DNA from: Corynebacterium pilosum DSM 20521 = CIP 103422
GTDB lineage: Bacteria > Actinomycetota > Actinomycetes > Mycobacteriales > Mycobacteriaceae
Assembly: GCF_000373805.1 (NCBI RefSeq)
Contig: NZ_KB892439.1
Location: forward strand, 152,398 to 216,397
Reading direction: 5' to 3'
DNA: 64,000 bases
The translations under genes and the position numbers were made by a program. Position 1 is the stretch's first letter, and each line of letters opens with the position of its first letter. Under the pieces are notes generated by a model. That model saw nothing but the letters and a program-made list of their open reading frames with translations. It was not told the DNA's origin and searched no databases. Below, piece by piece: positions 53,665 to 61,735 of this stretch.

Positions 53665-54986
53665 GTCAGCACCACCCTGTGGTCGCCCAGGCTGCGGGTG
53701 AAATGCTCGTCGTGCGTAATGGATAAGACGGTGGTGCCGGCCTCGGTCAGCGCGCGAATCAGACGGACCAGCTCCACAAAGGTGCGAGAGTCTTGCCCAA
53801 ATGTGGGCTCATCCAACACCACGAACGCAGGCGCATTGACCAAGGCCGTAGCCACGGACAGGCGGCGCTTCTCCCCGCCCGATAAAGTAAACGGATTCGC
53901 CTCCACCACATGCTCGAGGCGCAGGCGCTGCAGGAGCTCGTCGATACGCGAAGCCTCCGCCCCAGAGACCGCAAGCTCGTCATAGACGGTGCGGGCCACA
54001 AACTGATGCTCCGGGTCCTGGAAAACATAACCGATGCGCTGCGCCAGCTGCGAGGATTTCCACTGCGTGGCAAGGGTGTTCAGGCCCTGGCGGATTGATT
54101 CTGCATAGTCGAGATCCCCGCTGACGGCTGGGGCGAGCCCAGCCAGCGTGGTAGCAAGGGTCGTCTTTCCGGTCCCGTTGGCCCCAGTCATGACGGTGGA
54201 GAAACCTTCCGGCAGCTCCAACGTGCGGGGCGGACCCCAGGTGGTCACCAACTCGTCGGCATGCACTGCCCAGGGCGCACCCTGCGCATGGTGGGCCGGG
54301 GGCAGGTCGGGCGGGCCGGGAAGATCGGACTCCTCGATCAGTTCCAGACCACTTCGGTCCAGGCGGTAGATCGAATCGATCAGCCCCAGCCACGGGCCCG
54401 GATTGTGCTCAACGACGATCAACGTGGCGCCCGTGCGCTCAAGCACCTGCGCGGTGGCCTCCACGATGGCGCGGGTACCTTCCTGGTCGAGGTTAGCGGT
54501 CGGTTCATCAAGCACCAAGATGTCCGCCCCCATCGCCAGCACGCCCGCTAACGCGAGGCGCTGCTTTTGCCCGCCGGACAGTTTCGTCGTCGGGTGGTCC
54601 AAGGGTACGTGCAGTCCAACCAGATCCAGAGCGGCTTGCACCCGCCGCCAAATCTCATCGCGGGGTACGCCAAGATTTTCGCAGCCGAAGGCGACGTCGT
54701 CGCCTACACGTGAGGAGATGACCTGGGAATCAGGGTCCTGCAGCACCATGCCCACGGTCCCGCGGACATCCAAGTGGCCAGTGCGGGTGCCCTCCTCATC
54801 GTCGACGAGCAGACCCGCGATCACGTGTAACAAGGTGGACTTGCCGGCGCCAGAATCGCCAGTGAGCAATACTGCTTCACCGCGCTGGACGACCCAATCC
54901 ACGCCCTGAAATGCGGGGGTAGGGCGCACCGCATGATGGTATGCCAGATCGCCGGCCCTGATGGCCGGCGTGTCAGTGGATGTCAT
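53661..54986 (-). CDS. ECF transporter fused double ATPase (YkoD-like)
   Basis: The 441-residue chain carries two ATPase modules. Module 1 (about 1-220) has GDSGAGKSTLLHVIAGLL, LSGGQKQRLALAGVLAMGAD and VLDEPTANLD; module 2 has GANGTGKTTLATTLAG, LSGGEKRRLSVATALVN and VLDEPTFGQD. Each drives ATP hydrolysis for the ECF importer. The order S, ATPase, T under a TPP riboswitch matches YkoEDC of Bacillus. I chose the ATG giving MTSTDTPAIRAG, four bases before the S-component stop; the longer frame is Arg-rich. Confidence 0.93.
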   Translation of the reverse strand: MTSTDTPAIRAGDLAYHHAVRPTPAFQGVDWVVQRGEAVLLTGDSGAGKSTLLHVIAGLLVDDEEGTRTGHLDVRGTVGMVLQDPDSQVISSRVGDDVAFGCENLGVPRDEIWRRVQAALDLVGLHVPLDHPTTKLSGGQKQRLALAGVLAMGADILVLDEPTANLDQEGTRAIVEATAQVLERTGATLIVVEHNPGPWLGLIDSIYRLDRSGLELIEESDLPGPPDLPPAHHAQGAPWAVHADELVTTWGPPRTLELPEGFSTVMTGANGTGKTTLATTLAGLAPAVSGDLDYAESIRQGLNTLATQWKSSQLAQRIGYVFQDPEHQFVARTVYDELAVSGAEASRIDELLQRLRLEHVVEANPFTLSGGEKRRLSVATALVNAPAFVVLDEPTFGQDSRTFVELVRLIRALTEAGTTVLSITHDEHFTRSLGDHRVVLT

Positions 54987-55597
54987 CGCGTGCGGCCCGC
55001 TGCGAAACGATCCAGTGCACCAGTCTGTGCCAGAGCCTTGACCAGGATGTGGCCCAGAATGCCAGCTAACACCGCGCCTGACACGGCGAGGCAGCTGAGG
55101 TAGATCAGGTTGAACTCGAGTGTTTTTGCCAGGTTCGCGCTGGTGAACAGTTCCAGGAGGAATGCGCCGATGGCGCTTCCGATGCCGGCCAGTGCGGCGA
55201 CGGGCAGGGTGAATCGTCGATAAGCAAAAGCGGCGAACACAAGCTCCGCGCCTAAGCCCTGTGCGATGCCGGAGTACAAGGTCTCTACGCCCCACTGGCT
55301 ACCCAGCAAAGCGGAAACAATAGCCGCGACCAGCTCGACGAACAACGCTGCGCCCGGCTTGCGGATCACCAATCCGCCCAACACACCGCCCAAAAACCAC
55401 ATGCCTGCGACGAGGCCGCCGAAGCCTGGGGTGAAAATATTAAGTGCGGTGAAGCCGGCGTAGCCGACCAGATTCCATAACCAAAAGATCAAACCACACG
55501 CCACGGCCAACACAGCGGCGGTGACAATATCGATGACGCGCCATTTCAGGCTGCGGGATTTCACTACAGGGCTTGATACAGGTGTAGTCAAAACCAT
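54983..55597 (-). CDS. ykoE: ECF transporter S component, YkoE family (thiamine/HMP type)
   Basis: The 204-residue protein has about six membrane helices: YAGFTALNIFTPGFGGLVAG, WFLGGVLGGLVIRKPGAAL and so on, and matches YkoE, the substrate-binding subunit for hydroxymethylpyrimidine or thiamine. The preceding TPP riboswitch supports this. The ATG at 55597 is only two bases from AGGAAGG; the in-frame TTG six bases later has better spacing, so the true start may be the TTG (Leu3). Confidence 0.9.
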   Translation of the reverse strand: MVLTTPVSSPVVKSRSLKWRVIDIVTAAVLAVACGLIFWLWNLVGYAGFTALNIFTPGFGGLVAGMWFLGGVLGGLVIRKPGAALFVELVAAIVSALLGSQWGVETLYSGIAQGLGAELVFAAFAYRRFTLPVAALAGIGSAIGAFLLELFTSANLAKTLEFNLIYLSCLAVSGAVLAGILGHILVKALAQTGALDRFAAGRTR

Positions 55598-55600
55598 TCC

Positions 55601-55692
55601 TTCCTCGCGCCGGTACTAACCGGATCAGGTTCAACGGTCCGCCAGCATCTTCTGGCTATCTCAGCCCCATGAACGTGGGGCACCCGTGGGTA
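55601..55692 (-). ncRNA. TPP riboswitch (THI element)
   Basis: Read on the minus strand, the leader has the invariant elements of the thiamine pyrophosphate aptamer: ACGGGTGCCCC, GGGGCTGAGAT, then after a variable stem-loop ACCGTTGAACCTGATCCGG and TTAGTACCGGCG, in order and at the usual spacing. The 3' end, GCGAGGAAGG, is the ribosome-binding site of ykoE, so ligand binding probably blocks translation directly. It controls ykoE, ATPase, T component and the P-loop kinase. Confidence 0.96.
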
Positions 55693-55741
55693 CGCTCTTT
55701 AGTTAAGCAAATCTGTATCTGCTTTGTCAACTGCCCTAAAG

Positions 55742-56101
55742 CTACTGCTCAAGATCTGCGGCAGTGTAGCGGTGCTCTTCACCGCCCTTGCGGGTCCAGG
55801 TCACCTCAAGATTGTCCTTCATGCCAAAGCGGATGAGGTGAACGGCAACCACGCGCTCGAGGCGCTCGACGGTTTCTTCGTCGGCGGTGATGTTCATCAT
55901 CAAGACGTCATCGCTAGCAATAAGGTCTACCTGAGTCGGCTTTCCTTCGACACCCTCGCCCGGAAACTCTAGCGAGCCGCGGGCTGCATCAGAGTCCCAG
56001 TGAGTATTCAGCTTCCTGGAAAAATGCGACGCTAGTTGCTTGCCGTAGCGCGCCGCGCGGTCGGTTTGTACACGTGCTGTAGATGTTAAAAGTTCAGTCA
56101 T
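55742..56101 (-). CDS. DUF2218 family protein
   Basis: The 119-residue protein matches DUF2218: RAARYGKQLASHFSRKLNTHWD, then PTQVDLIASDDVLMMNITADEETVERLERVVAVHLIRFG (in brief). Homologues often lie near siderophore-interacting proteins or are fused to them. It is cytoplasmic and small. A DtxR-like sequence lies directly upstream. Confidence 0.88.
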   Translation of the reverse strand: MTELLTSTARVQTDRAARYGKQLASHFSRKLNTHWDSDAARGSLEFPGEGVEGKPTQVDLIASDDVLMMNITADEETVERLERVVAVHLIRFGMKDNLEVTWTRKGGEEHRYTAADLEQ

Positions 56102-56102
56102 G

Positions 56103-56121
56103 TTAGCTAACCCTACCCTAA
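56103..56121. promoter_or_regulatory. Possible DtxR (iron) box before the DUF2218 gene
   Basis: TTAGCTAACCCTACCCTAA agrees with the DtxR consensus at 13 of 19 positions by eye. It lies immediately upstream of the DUF2218 start and overlaps the end of the PanE-like gene. DtxR represses iron genes in corynebacteria. Because it overlaps a stop codon and ribosome-binding sequence, chance is possible. Confidence 0.35.
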
Positions 56122-57003
56122 CTTCGCGTAAATAAGGTTGAGCGCGAACTCATGCACAGGGGCCGAGACCCCGCCGCGAGCCGCCTCGCGGACAATCGCC
56201 CCGACCTGCGAATCAAGCTCACCAGCGCTGCCACCTGCGATATCGCGCTGCATGGAGGTGGTTGATTCCGCCGGCATCCGGTCAGCGAATTCCATCGTGC
56301 GGTCCACAACGTCAGAACTTAAAGGCACCCCCATCGCACGCCCAGCGGTGGCAACTTCACGCATCAAGGCCTCCAAAGTTGCCCGCCACGGCGGGGTACG
56401 CAGCACACCCAGCGGGGCATCGACCACCGCACCTAGCACGCCGGCGCAGGTGACGAACATGGCCTTCTCCCACACGTCCACGAAAATATCGTCGCGCACG
56501 ATGGCGTCCACCCCTGCCTTGTCCAAAGCAGCAGCGAAAGCTCTCACGCGCTCGTCGTCACGCCCGTCCCACGTACCAAAGGTGTAGGAACACGGGCCGC
56601 CATGAAACTCGGCCTGCGCGGGCCCCGTGTGGTGGTAGTAGCCGCGCACCACTCCGGGAATTGTGCGGTGGGCGCCGACGACCTCCGCTACCCGGTGCGG
56701 CACCTCCACCGAGTTCTGGGTCACGGCCACAAGCGCGTGATCACTCACGCCCTCCAATACCTGGTCAAGCTCCTCGCCTGTGGCCTTCATTGCCAGCACC
56801 ACGATGTCGGCATCTGGAACCTCAGAAACATGCTCGACGACGTCGACTGGGATGGGAGCCTCGTCGTTAAGCACGATGCCCCTGGTCCGCAGCGCCTCGA
56901 GCGTGGCGCCACGGGCAACCACCGTGACATCTGCACCAGAGCGCGCAAGGCTGCCTGCAAACCAAGAACCAACCGCACCTGCACCAATGAACACTATTCG
57001 CAT
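56113..57003 (-). CDS. 2-dehydropantoate 2-reductase-like protein
   Basis: The 296-residue Rossmann-fold protein begins MRIVFIGAGAVGSWFAGSLA, an NADP-binding motif, and continues with VVLAMKAT and VWEKAMFVTCAGVLGAVV, where the Lys belongs to the active site of ketopantoate reductases. PanE makes pantoate for coenzyme A. In corynebacteria IlvC can supply this activity, so the gene may be a paralogue. It precedes the DUF2218 gene by 11 bases. Confidence 0.88.
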   Translation of the reverse strand: MRIVFIGAGAVGSWFAGSLARSGADVTVVARGATLEALRTRGIVLNDEAPIPVDVVEHVSEVPDADIVVLAMKATGEELDQVLEGVSDHALVAVTQNSVEVPHRVAEVVGAHRTIPGVVRGYYHHTGPAQAEFHGGPCSYTFGTWDGRDDERVRAFAAALDKAGVDAIVRDDIFVDVWEKAMFVTCAGVLGAVVDAPLGVLRTPPWRATLEALMREVATAGRAMGVPLSSDVVDRTMEFADRMPAESTTSMQRDIAGGSAGELDSQVGAIVREAARGGVSAPVHEFALNLIYAKLG

Positions 57004-57102
57004 ACCCGACGATTTTAGCGGCTAGGAGTAGACTTATCCCGAAACTAATTAAATGCACAAAATTTGATTTGATAGTGATCTTCTTGTGAAAGGTTGATGT
57101 AT

Positions 57103-58146
57103 ATGGCTGGTGGCCTACTTGCGCTTCTCGACGACGTAGCGCTGATTGCCCGAACCGCCGCGTCATCCGTCGACGATGTTGCTGCCCTCGCTGGCAAAAC
57201 ATCGATGAAGGCCGCCGGCGTTGTCATCGACGATGCCGCCGTGACCCCGCAGTATGTCGACGGTGTCTCCCCCGCCCGCGAACTGCCGATGATCTGGCGG
57301 ATCACCAAGGGTTCCTTCTTCAACAAGCTCGTGATCGTCCTGCCGATCGCGCTGCTGCTCTCCGAAATCGCGCCCTGGGCCCTGACACCGATCCTCATGG
57401 TCGGCGGCACGTACCTGTGTTACGAGGGCGCGCATAAGATCGTGCACAAGTTCACGCACGATTCGGATGAGGCCGAAGAGCAGGCGGCCAATAAGAGCGC
57501 CGCGGACGAGGATTCCCTGGTGAAGTCCGCGATCACGACTGACCTCATCCTGTCCGCAGAGATCATGGTGATTTCGCTGAATGAAATTGCTGATGAGACG
57601 CTGCTGATGCGCGCGATGGTCCTGATCGTTGTGGCCATCGGCATCACCATCGCCGTCTACGGCGCGGTGGCACTGCTTGTGAAAATCGACGATATCGGCC
57701 TGGGCATGATCAAGCGTGATTCCGGCGCTGCTTTCGGCCGCGCCCTAGTCAAGGCAATGCCAATCGTCTTGAGCATCATCGGCGTGGTCGGCACGATCGC
57801 CATGCTGTGGGTGGGCGGCCACATCATGGTCGTCGGCGCCGACGAGTTCGGAATGCACTGGCCGTACGAGACCATCCACGGTTGGGAAACCGCTGTTGGC
57901 GGCGGATTCATCGGCTGGCTGGTCAACACCGCCGGCTCTTTTGTCGTCGGCCTGATCTGGGGACTTGTGATCGTGGGCATCATCGCCCTGGCCAAGGCCT
58001 TGATCTCCACGCAGTCCACGCGTAACGACGATGACCTCACCCCAGCCCAGGCGCGCGATGAACTGCGCCGCCGCGCCGAAGAGGCTCGCACAAACGGGAA
58101 CCAGTCGACCGGTTCCACCGCTTTGAGCACTGCCGACGAGGACTAG
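57103..58146 (+). CDS. DUF808 family membrane protein (YedI type)
   Basis: The 347-residue protein begins MAGGLLALLDDVALIART, highly typical of DUF808, and has about eight membrane helices between residues 60 and 320. GGTYLCYEGAHKIVHKF follows the second helix. The C terminus is charged. The function of the family is unknown. I chose the ATG with GAAAGG nine bases before it; the frame begins at TTG three codons upstream. Confidence 0.9.
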   Translation: MAGGLLALLDDVALIARTAASSVDDVAALAGKTSMKAAGVVIDDAAVTPQYVDGVSPARELPMIWRITKGSFFNKLVIVLPIALLLSEIAPWALTPILMVGGTYLCYEGAHKIVHKFTHDSDEAEEQAANKSAADEDSLVKSAITTDLILSAEIMVISLNEIADETLLMRAMVLIVVAIGITIAVYGAVALLVKIDDIGLGMIKRDSGAAFGRALVKAMPIVLSIIGVVGTIAMLWVGGHIMVVGADEFGMHWPYETIHGWETAVGGGFIGWLVNTAGSFVVGLIWGLVIVGIIALAKALISTQSTRNDDDLTPAQARDELRRRAEEARTNGNQSTGSTALSTADED

Positions 58147-58153
58147 CCAGCTC

Positions 58154-58170
58154 TAGCCAGCTCCTGGCTA
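58154..58170. terminator. Small hairpin between convergent DUF808 and ZIP genes
   Basis: TAGCCAG and CTGGCTA pair over a three-base loop, with a duplicated TAGCCAGCTC just before. No T run is present on either side, so termination is uncertain. It includes the ZIP gene stop codon. Confidence 0.35.
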
Positions 58171-58977
58171 CATCATCAGCACCAGCGAGAGAGCCATGAC
58201 GGCCATGCCTGCGATCAACCCGTAGGTGGCCGCGTGGTGCTTGCCGGTGCTGATTGCCGTTGGCAGCAGTTCATCGAGCGAAATGAACATCATGATGCCG
58301 GCCACCGCACCAAAGGCGATGCCCATCGTCGTCGGCCCCATAAACGGCATGAGCAACAAGAACCCGACCAGCGCGCCGACTGGCTCAGCGAGGCCCGACA
58401 GGGTGGCCCAACCCCACGCTTTGAACCGTGACCCAGTTGCCTCACGCAGCGGGACAGACACGGCGATACCCTCCGGGATGTTGTGGATCGCGATAGCCAC
58501 GACGATCGGCAGGGCCAGCTCTGGGTCTTCCAGCGCCGCGATGAACGTGGCGAAGCCTTCGGGGAAGTTGTGCAGCGCCAGGGCCACGGCAGTCAGCGTG
58601 CCTGCTTTCATCATGCGCGACCTGCGCCGGGCCAGTTTGGCGTCTTCTTGGAGCGTTTTCGGCTCATGAGGGTTGATTTCCTCGGGCACGAGCCGATCGA
58701 TGATCGCGATCAACGCGATGCCTGCGAAAAAAGCGGCGATCCCGGCCCAGGCCCCGCCACGCTCTCCTAATTCTTCGGCCAGTGCCTCGGTGCCTTTGGG
58801 CAGGATCTCCACCAAGGAGACGTAAATCATCACGCCCGCAGAAAAACCCAAGGCAGCGGCCATGAACCGCTCTCCCGGTGCTTTGCGCGCAACCCCGATT
58901 GCGCCGCCAATACCGGTTGCCAAACCCGCTAACAGTGTGAGGCCGAAGGCGAGCGCGAGCTGCGAAGCGGTGTACAT
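58168..58977 (-). CDS. ZIP family divalent-metal transporter (ZupT type)
   Basis: The 269-residue protein has eight predicted helices. The conserved metal-binding helices read LHNFPEGFATFIAALED and IHNIPEGIAVSVPL, with HNxPEG as in ZupT. Such proteins import zinc and other divalent metals. The short Cys protein gene lies immediately upstream, three bases before it on the transcript, so the two are co-transcribed. Which metal it carries cannot be told from the sequence. Confidence 0.92.
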   Translation of the reverse strand: MYTASQLALAFGLTLLAGLATGIGGAIGVARKAPGERFMAAALGFSAGVMIYVSLVEILPKGTEALAEELGERGGAWAGIAAFFAGIALIAIIDRLVPEEINPHEPKTLQEDAKLARRRSRMMKAGTLTAVALALHNFPEGFATFIAALEDPELALPIVVAIAIHNIPEGIAVSVPLREATGSRFKAWGWATLSGLAEPVGALVGFLLLMPFMGPTTMGIAFGAVAGIMMFISLDELLPTAISTGKHHAATYGLIAGMAVMALSLVLMM

Positions 58978-58980
58978 GCG

Positions 58981-59205
58981 TTACATAATATTCTCTTCTT
59001 CGCCGTTGTCGTGCGTTGCCCGTTCTTTATCTTGCTTTTCGGGCGCCGGCGCACACCCGTCTGGGCCACACACCAGCGCGTCGCTGACACCGTCGAGGGT
59101 GACTAATCCTTCAAATGCAAAATTATTTGTGTTCACACAGCCCCTAACGCTGGCAGCGCCATATTCGTTCCGAAGACCCTCGATGGTGTTTTCATTCGCC
59201 GCCAT
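58981..59205 (-). CDS. Small Cys-containing protein upstream of the ZIP transporter
   Basis: The product (74 residues from the chosen ATG) reads MAANENTIEGLRNEYGAASV, then GCVNTNNFAFEGLV and VCGPDGCAPAP, with three cysteines, followed by a charged tail. It has no signal peptide or membrane segment. Not recognised, but the VCGPDGC sequence suggests metal or thiol chemistry, and the three-base distance to the ZIP gene suggests a related job. A longer frame adds four residues. Confidence 0.7.
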   Translation of the reverse strand: MAANENTIEGLRNEYGAASVRGCVNTNNFAFEGLVTLDGVSDALVCGPDGCAPAPEKQDKERATHDNGEEENIM

Positions 59206-59329
59206 AGGTTCGGCCAAGAGTACATTCTTTGGCCAGTACCTTCACAAGAAAACTTTCCGCAACGAGTAAACTTGGCGGCTAAGCATAACCACGACGAGCA
59301 CGATGAAAGGATGCAGTGATGACGCCGTA

Positions 59330-60436
59330 ATGATCGAACAACCCCACTATCGGCTGACGCCGACCGCCCTGGAGGACTTTGTCCGTCTGCCAGTGAACGA
59401 TATCGTCGCCACCTCCATTTTCGCGCACATGGTCCCCAGCGATGACGAGACGACAGTGCCGGTCACCTTAACTGTTGATCCGCTAACCCAGGCATGGCGT
59501 GTGCGCTGGGAGTTCGGCGTGCTCGGGGAGATCCCGGCAGAGGTCCGCGAGGAGTTTTCCTCGCTTAACCGCGTGATCGCCTCTGGTTTCGTCCCGGAGA
59601 CGAAGGCCACCATCAGCGCCGGAGGGCCGGCCGGGATCGAGGTTGCGGTACTTCTTCCTCCCCCGGACCTTGCCGTTCCCCGCAACGATGTTTCACCAGA
59701 GGCGTGGATTCTGCCCACTGGTTCCGCCTTCACCGTGGACACCTCGGACGGGGAAATCGACGCGCTGGACCTTGTGCTCTACTCCCCCGGCCAATGGCTT
59801 GTCACCCTAGTGGAGCTCGATGGCACCGTGGTGGCCACCATCGATGGCCGCGCGGCCGGGACCATCAGCGAAGGACTCAACGACACACTCCTGCGTTATC
59901 TCCGTGCAGCCCAGCAGCGACACCCCGACGCTCCCATTGCCGTGCGAGGTTTCATCGTCGATAGTGACGTTGTGCTGGACGCGGGTTTTCCGCGTGCCGA
60001 CGAATACCAGCTACCGGCGTTGAAGGTTCCCGATGACAGGCCACGCAGCGCCCGTCAACTATTTCTCGCAGAGGACGGGGCGCTCGTCGTAAGCGTGGAC
60101 CGCGTGGCAGCACTTGATCCTGCCGACGAGGCCAACCCCCACTCACACGCCCGGCGCGTGGTCTCCCCTCATGGCATGGCTTCTGAGCCCGACGATGCTA
60201 GCGAGGAGAAGCCGGAGTCACCCGCAGCACCTGATCCGCAGCCGGAGGCAACACTCGAGCCTGCCGAGAACTCTCTGCCCATCGACGGTGCTTACCTCAC
60301 CGAAGTCGAGAAACTACGTGCCCGTCGCGCTCAGCGCAAAAAATCAGACGGACCGCGCCACGCTTCGGAGACCACTGAGGTCTTTGCGCGCCCACTCAGC
60401 GACCAAGGGCATGGCCCACGTCACTACCGGGGCTAA
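59330..60436 (+). CDS. Hypothetical protein, Pro/Glu-rich C terminus
   Basis: The 368-residue product (MIEQPHYRLTPTALEDFVRL) is not recognised. Residues 1-250 look folded, with alternating hydrophobic patterns (GIEVAVLLPPPDLAVP, QWLVTLVELDGTVVATIDGR). Residues 270-320 are Glu/Pro/Ala-rich and probably disordered, and the end is Arg/Lys/His-rich (LRARRAQRKKSDGP). The ATG lies in a TAATG overlap with the stop of a three-codon leader frame at 59319; an ATG at 59303 is in frame but has no ribosome-binding site. Cytoplasmic. Confidence 0.75.
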   Translation: MIEQPHYRLTPTALEDFVRLPVNDIVATSIFAHMVPSDDETTVPVTLTVDPLTQAWRVRWEFGVLGEIPAEVREEFSSLNRVIASGFVPETKATISAGGPAGIEVAVLLPPPDLAVPRNDVSPEAWILPTGSAFTVDTSDGEIDALDLVLYSPGQWLVTLVELDGTVVATIDGRAAGTISEGLNDTLLRYLRAAQQRHPDAPIAVRGFIVDSDVVLDAGFPRADEYQLPALKVPDDRPRSARQLFLAEDGALVVSVDRVAALDPADEANPHSHARRVVSPHGMASEPDDASEEKPESPAAPDPQPEATLEPAENSLPIDGAYLTEVEKLRARRAQRKKSDGPRHASETTEVFARPLSDQGHGPRHYRG

Positions 60437-60486
60437 CCGTGTCGTAACTTCACATTTCAACACAAAACAATGAGACACTAGTCTCT

Positions 60487-61659
60487 ATGAGCACTCCTGA
60501 ACCCGCATCCCCAGATAGTCCGATTACTGATGCCGAGGTCTTTGACGCCCATGCTGGCGGCAAGTTGACCGTCACGTCATCCCGCCAACTAGTGACCAAG
60601 CGTGACTTGTCGATCGCATATAGCCCAGGTGTGGCGATTGCGTGTACGGCAATTCAAAACAAGCCGGAGCGCGTCCGTGAACTTACCGGCACCGGCCGCA
60701 CCGTCGCGGTGATTTCCGATGGCACTGCCGTTTTAGGCTTGGGCAATATCGGCCCGCACGCCTCCTTGCCGGTGATGGAAGGCAAGTGCCAGCTGTTCAC
60801 CTCTTTCGCTGACCTTAACGCGATCCCGATCGTGTTGGACGTGCACGATGTCGACGGCATCGTCAACGCGGTGAAGGCGATCGCCCCGAGTTTCGGCGCG
60901 ATCAACTTGGAGGACATCGCTGCCCCCGCATGTTTCGAGGTGGAGCGCCGCCTCGAAGAGGAGTTGGATATTCCTGTCTTCCACGATGACCAGCACGGCA
61001 CCGCCATCGTGGTCACCGCCGGGATGTCCAACGCCTGCAAGGTCACCGGCCGGCGCCTCGAAGACCTGCGCGTTGTCATTTCCGGCGCCGGCGCCGCTGG
61101 CGTAGCGTGCACCCGCATGCTGCTTGATGCCGGAGTGCGTGACATTGTGGTGTTGGATTCCCGCGGCATCATCTCTAAGGACCGCGAGGGCCTCAACCCG
61201 ATCAAGGCAGCGCTTGCCGACGAGACAAACCCGCGAGGAATCACGGGCGGCCCAGAAGAAGCCTTTCGCGATGCTGATGCATTCATCGGTGTCTCGCGTG
61301 GCCAGGTCGGTGAAGAGCTACTGCGGACCATGGCACCGGACCCCCTGCTGTTTTCCCTGGCCAACCCCGATCCGGAGATCCCGCAGGAGCTGGCAGAAAA
61401 GTATGGGTCGGTCGTGGCCACTGGCCGCTCGGACCTGCCCAACCAGGTGAACAACGTCCTGGCGTTCCCAGGCATTTTCCACGGCGCGCTCGCTGCCGGA
61501 GCCACGCGCATCACCACGGAGATGAAACTGGCGGCCTCGAAGGCGATCGCGGAACAGGTCGGCGACAAGCTTGCGGCCGATTACATCATGCCTTCGCCGC
61601 TGGACCCAGGCGTTGCTCCAGCCGTCAGTGCTGCGGTGCAAGCTGCTGCGGAGAAGTAG
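60487..61659 (+). CDS. Malic enzyme (NAD(P)-dependent)
   Basis: The 390-residue enzyme oxidatively decarboxylates malate to pyruvate. The malic N-terminal domain shows RDLSIAYSPGVAIACTAI, ISDGTAVLGLGNIGP and LPVMEGKCQLF; VFHDDQHGTAIVVTAG is the conserved metal/substrate segment. The NAD(P)-binding domain has ISGAGAAGVACTRMLLDAG. It is a short bacterial form, without the phosphotransacetylase domain of the MaeB type. C. glutamicum MalE is NADP-linked; the cofactor here is not tested. It sits 50 bases after the hypothetical gene. Confidence 0.94.
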   Translation: MSTPEPASPDSPITDAEVFDAHAGGKLTVTSSRQLVTKRDLSIAYSPGVAIACTAIQNKPERVRELTGTGRTVAVISDGTAVLGLGNIGPHASLPVMEGKCQLFTSFADLNAIPIVLDVHDVDGIVNAVKAIAPSFGAINLEDIAAPACFEVERRLEEELDIPVFHDDQHGTAIVVTAGMSNACKVTGRRLEDLRVVISGAGAAGVACTRMLLDAGVRDIVVLDSRGIISKDREGLNPIKAALADETNPRGITGGPEEAFRDADAFIGVSRGQVGEELLRTMAPDPLLFSLANPDPEIPQELAEKYGSVVATGRSDLPNQVNNVLAFPGIFHGALAAGATRITTEMKLAASKAIAEQVGDKLAADYIMPSPLDPGVAPAVSAAVQAAAEK

Positions 61660-61689
61660 GTCATCCGCTCACTCCCCCCGCGGCCACAG

Positions 61690-61719
61690 GAATTAAGACA
61701 CACAAGTGTGTTGAAATTC
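61690..61719. promoter_or_regulatory. Imperfect 30-base palindrome upstream of the lipoate ligase gene
   Basis: Fourteen-base arms match at 11 positions around AA: GAATT and AATTC at the ends, ACACAC and GTGTGT inside, three mismatched bases between. It ends 16 bases before the lplA start. No T run follows, so it looks like an operator rather than a terminator. Confidence 0.55.
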
Positions 61720-61735
61720 CGGTACAAAGGGGAGT

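Noticed and set aside
58154..58170. Strong terminator between the DUF808 and ZIP genes
   Set aside because: The hairpin is short (7 pairs) and lacks a T run; listed only as a weak feature.
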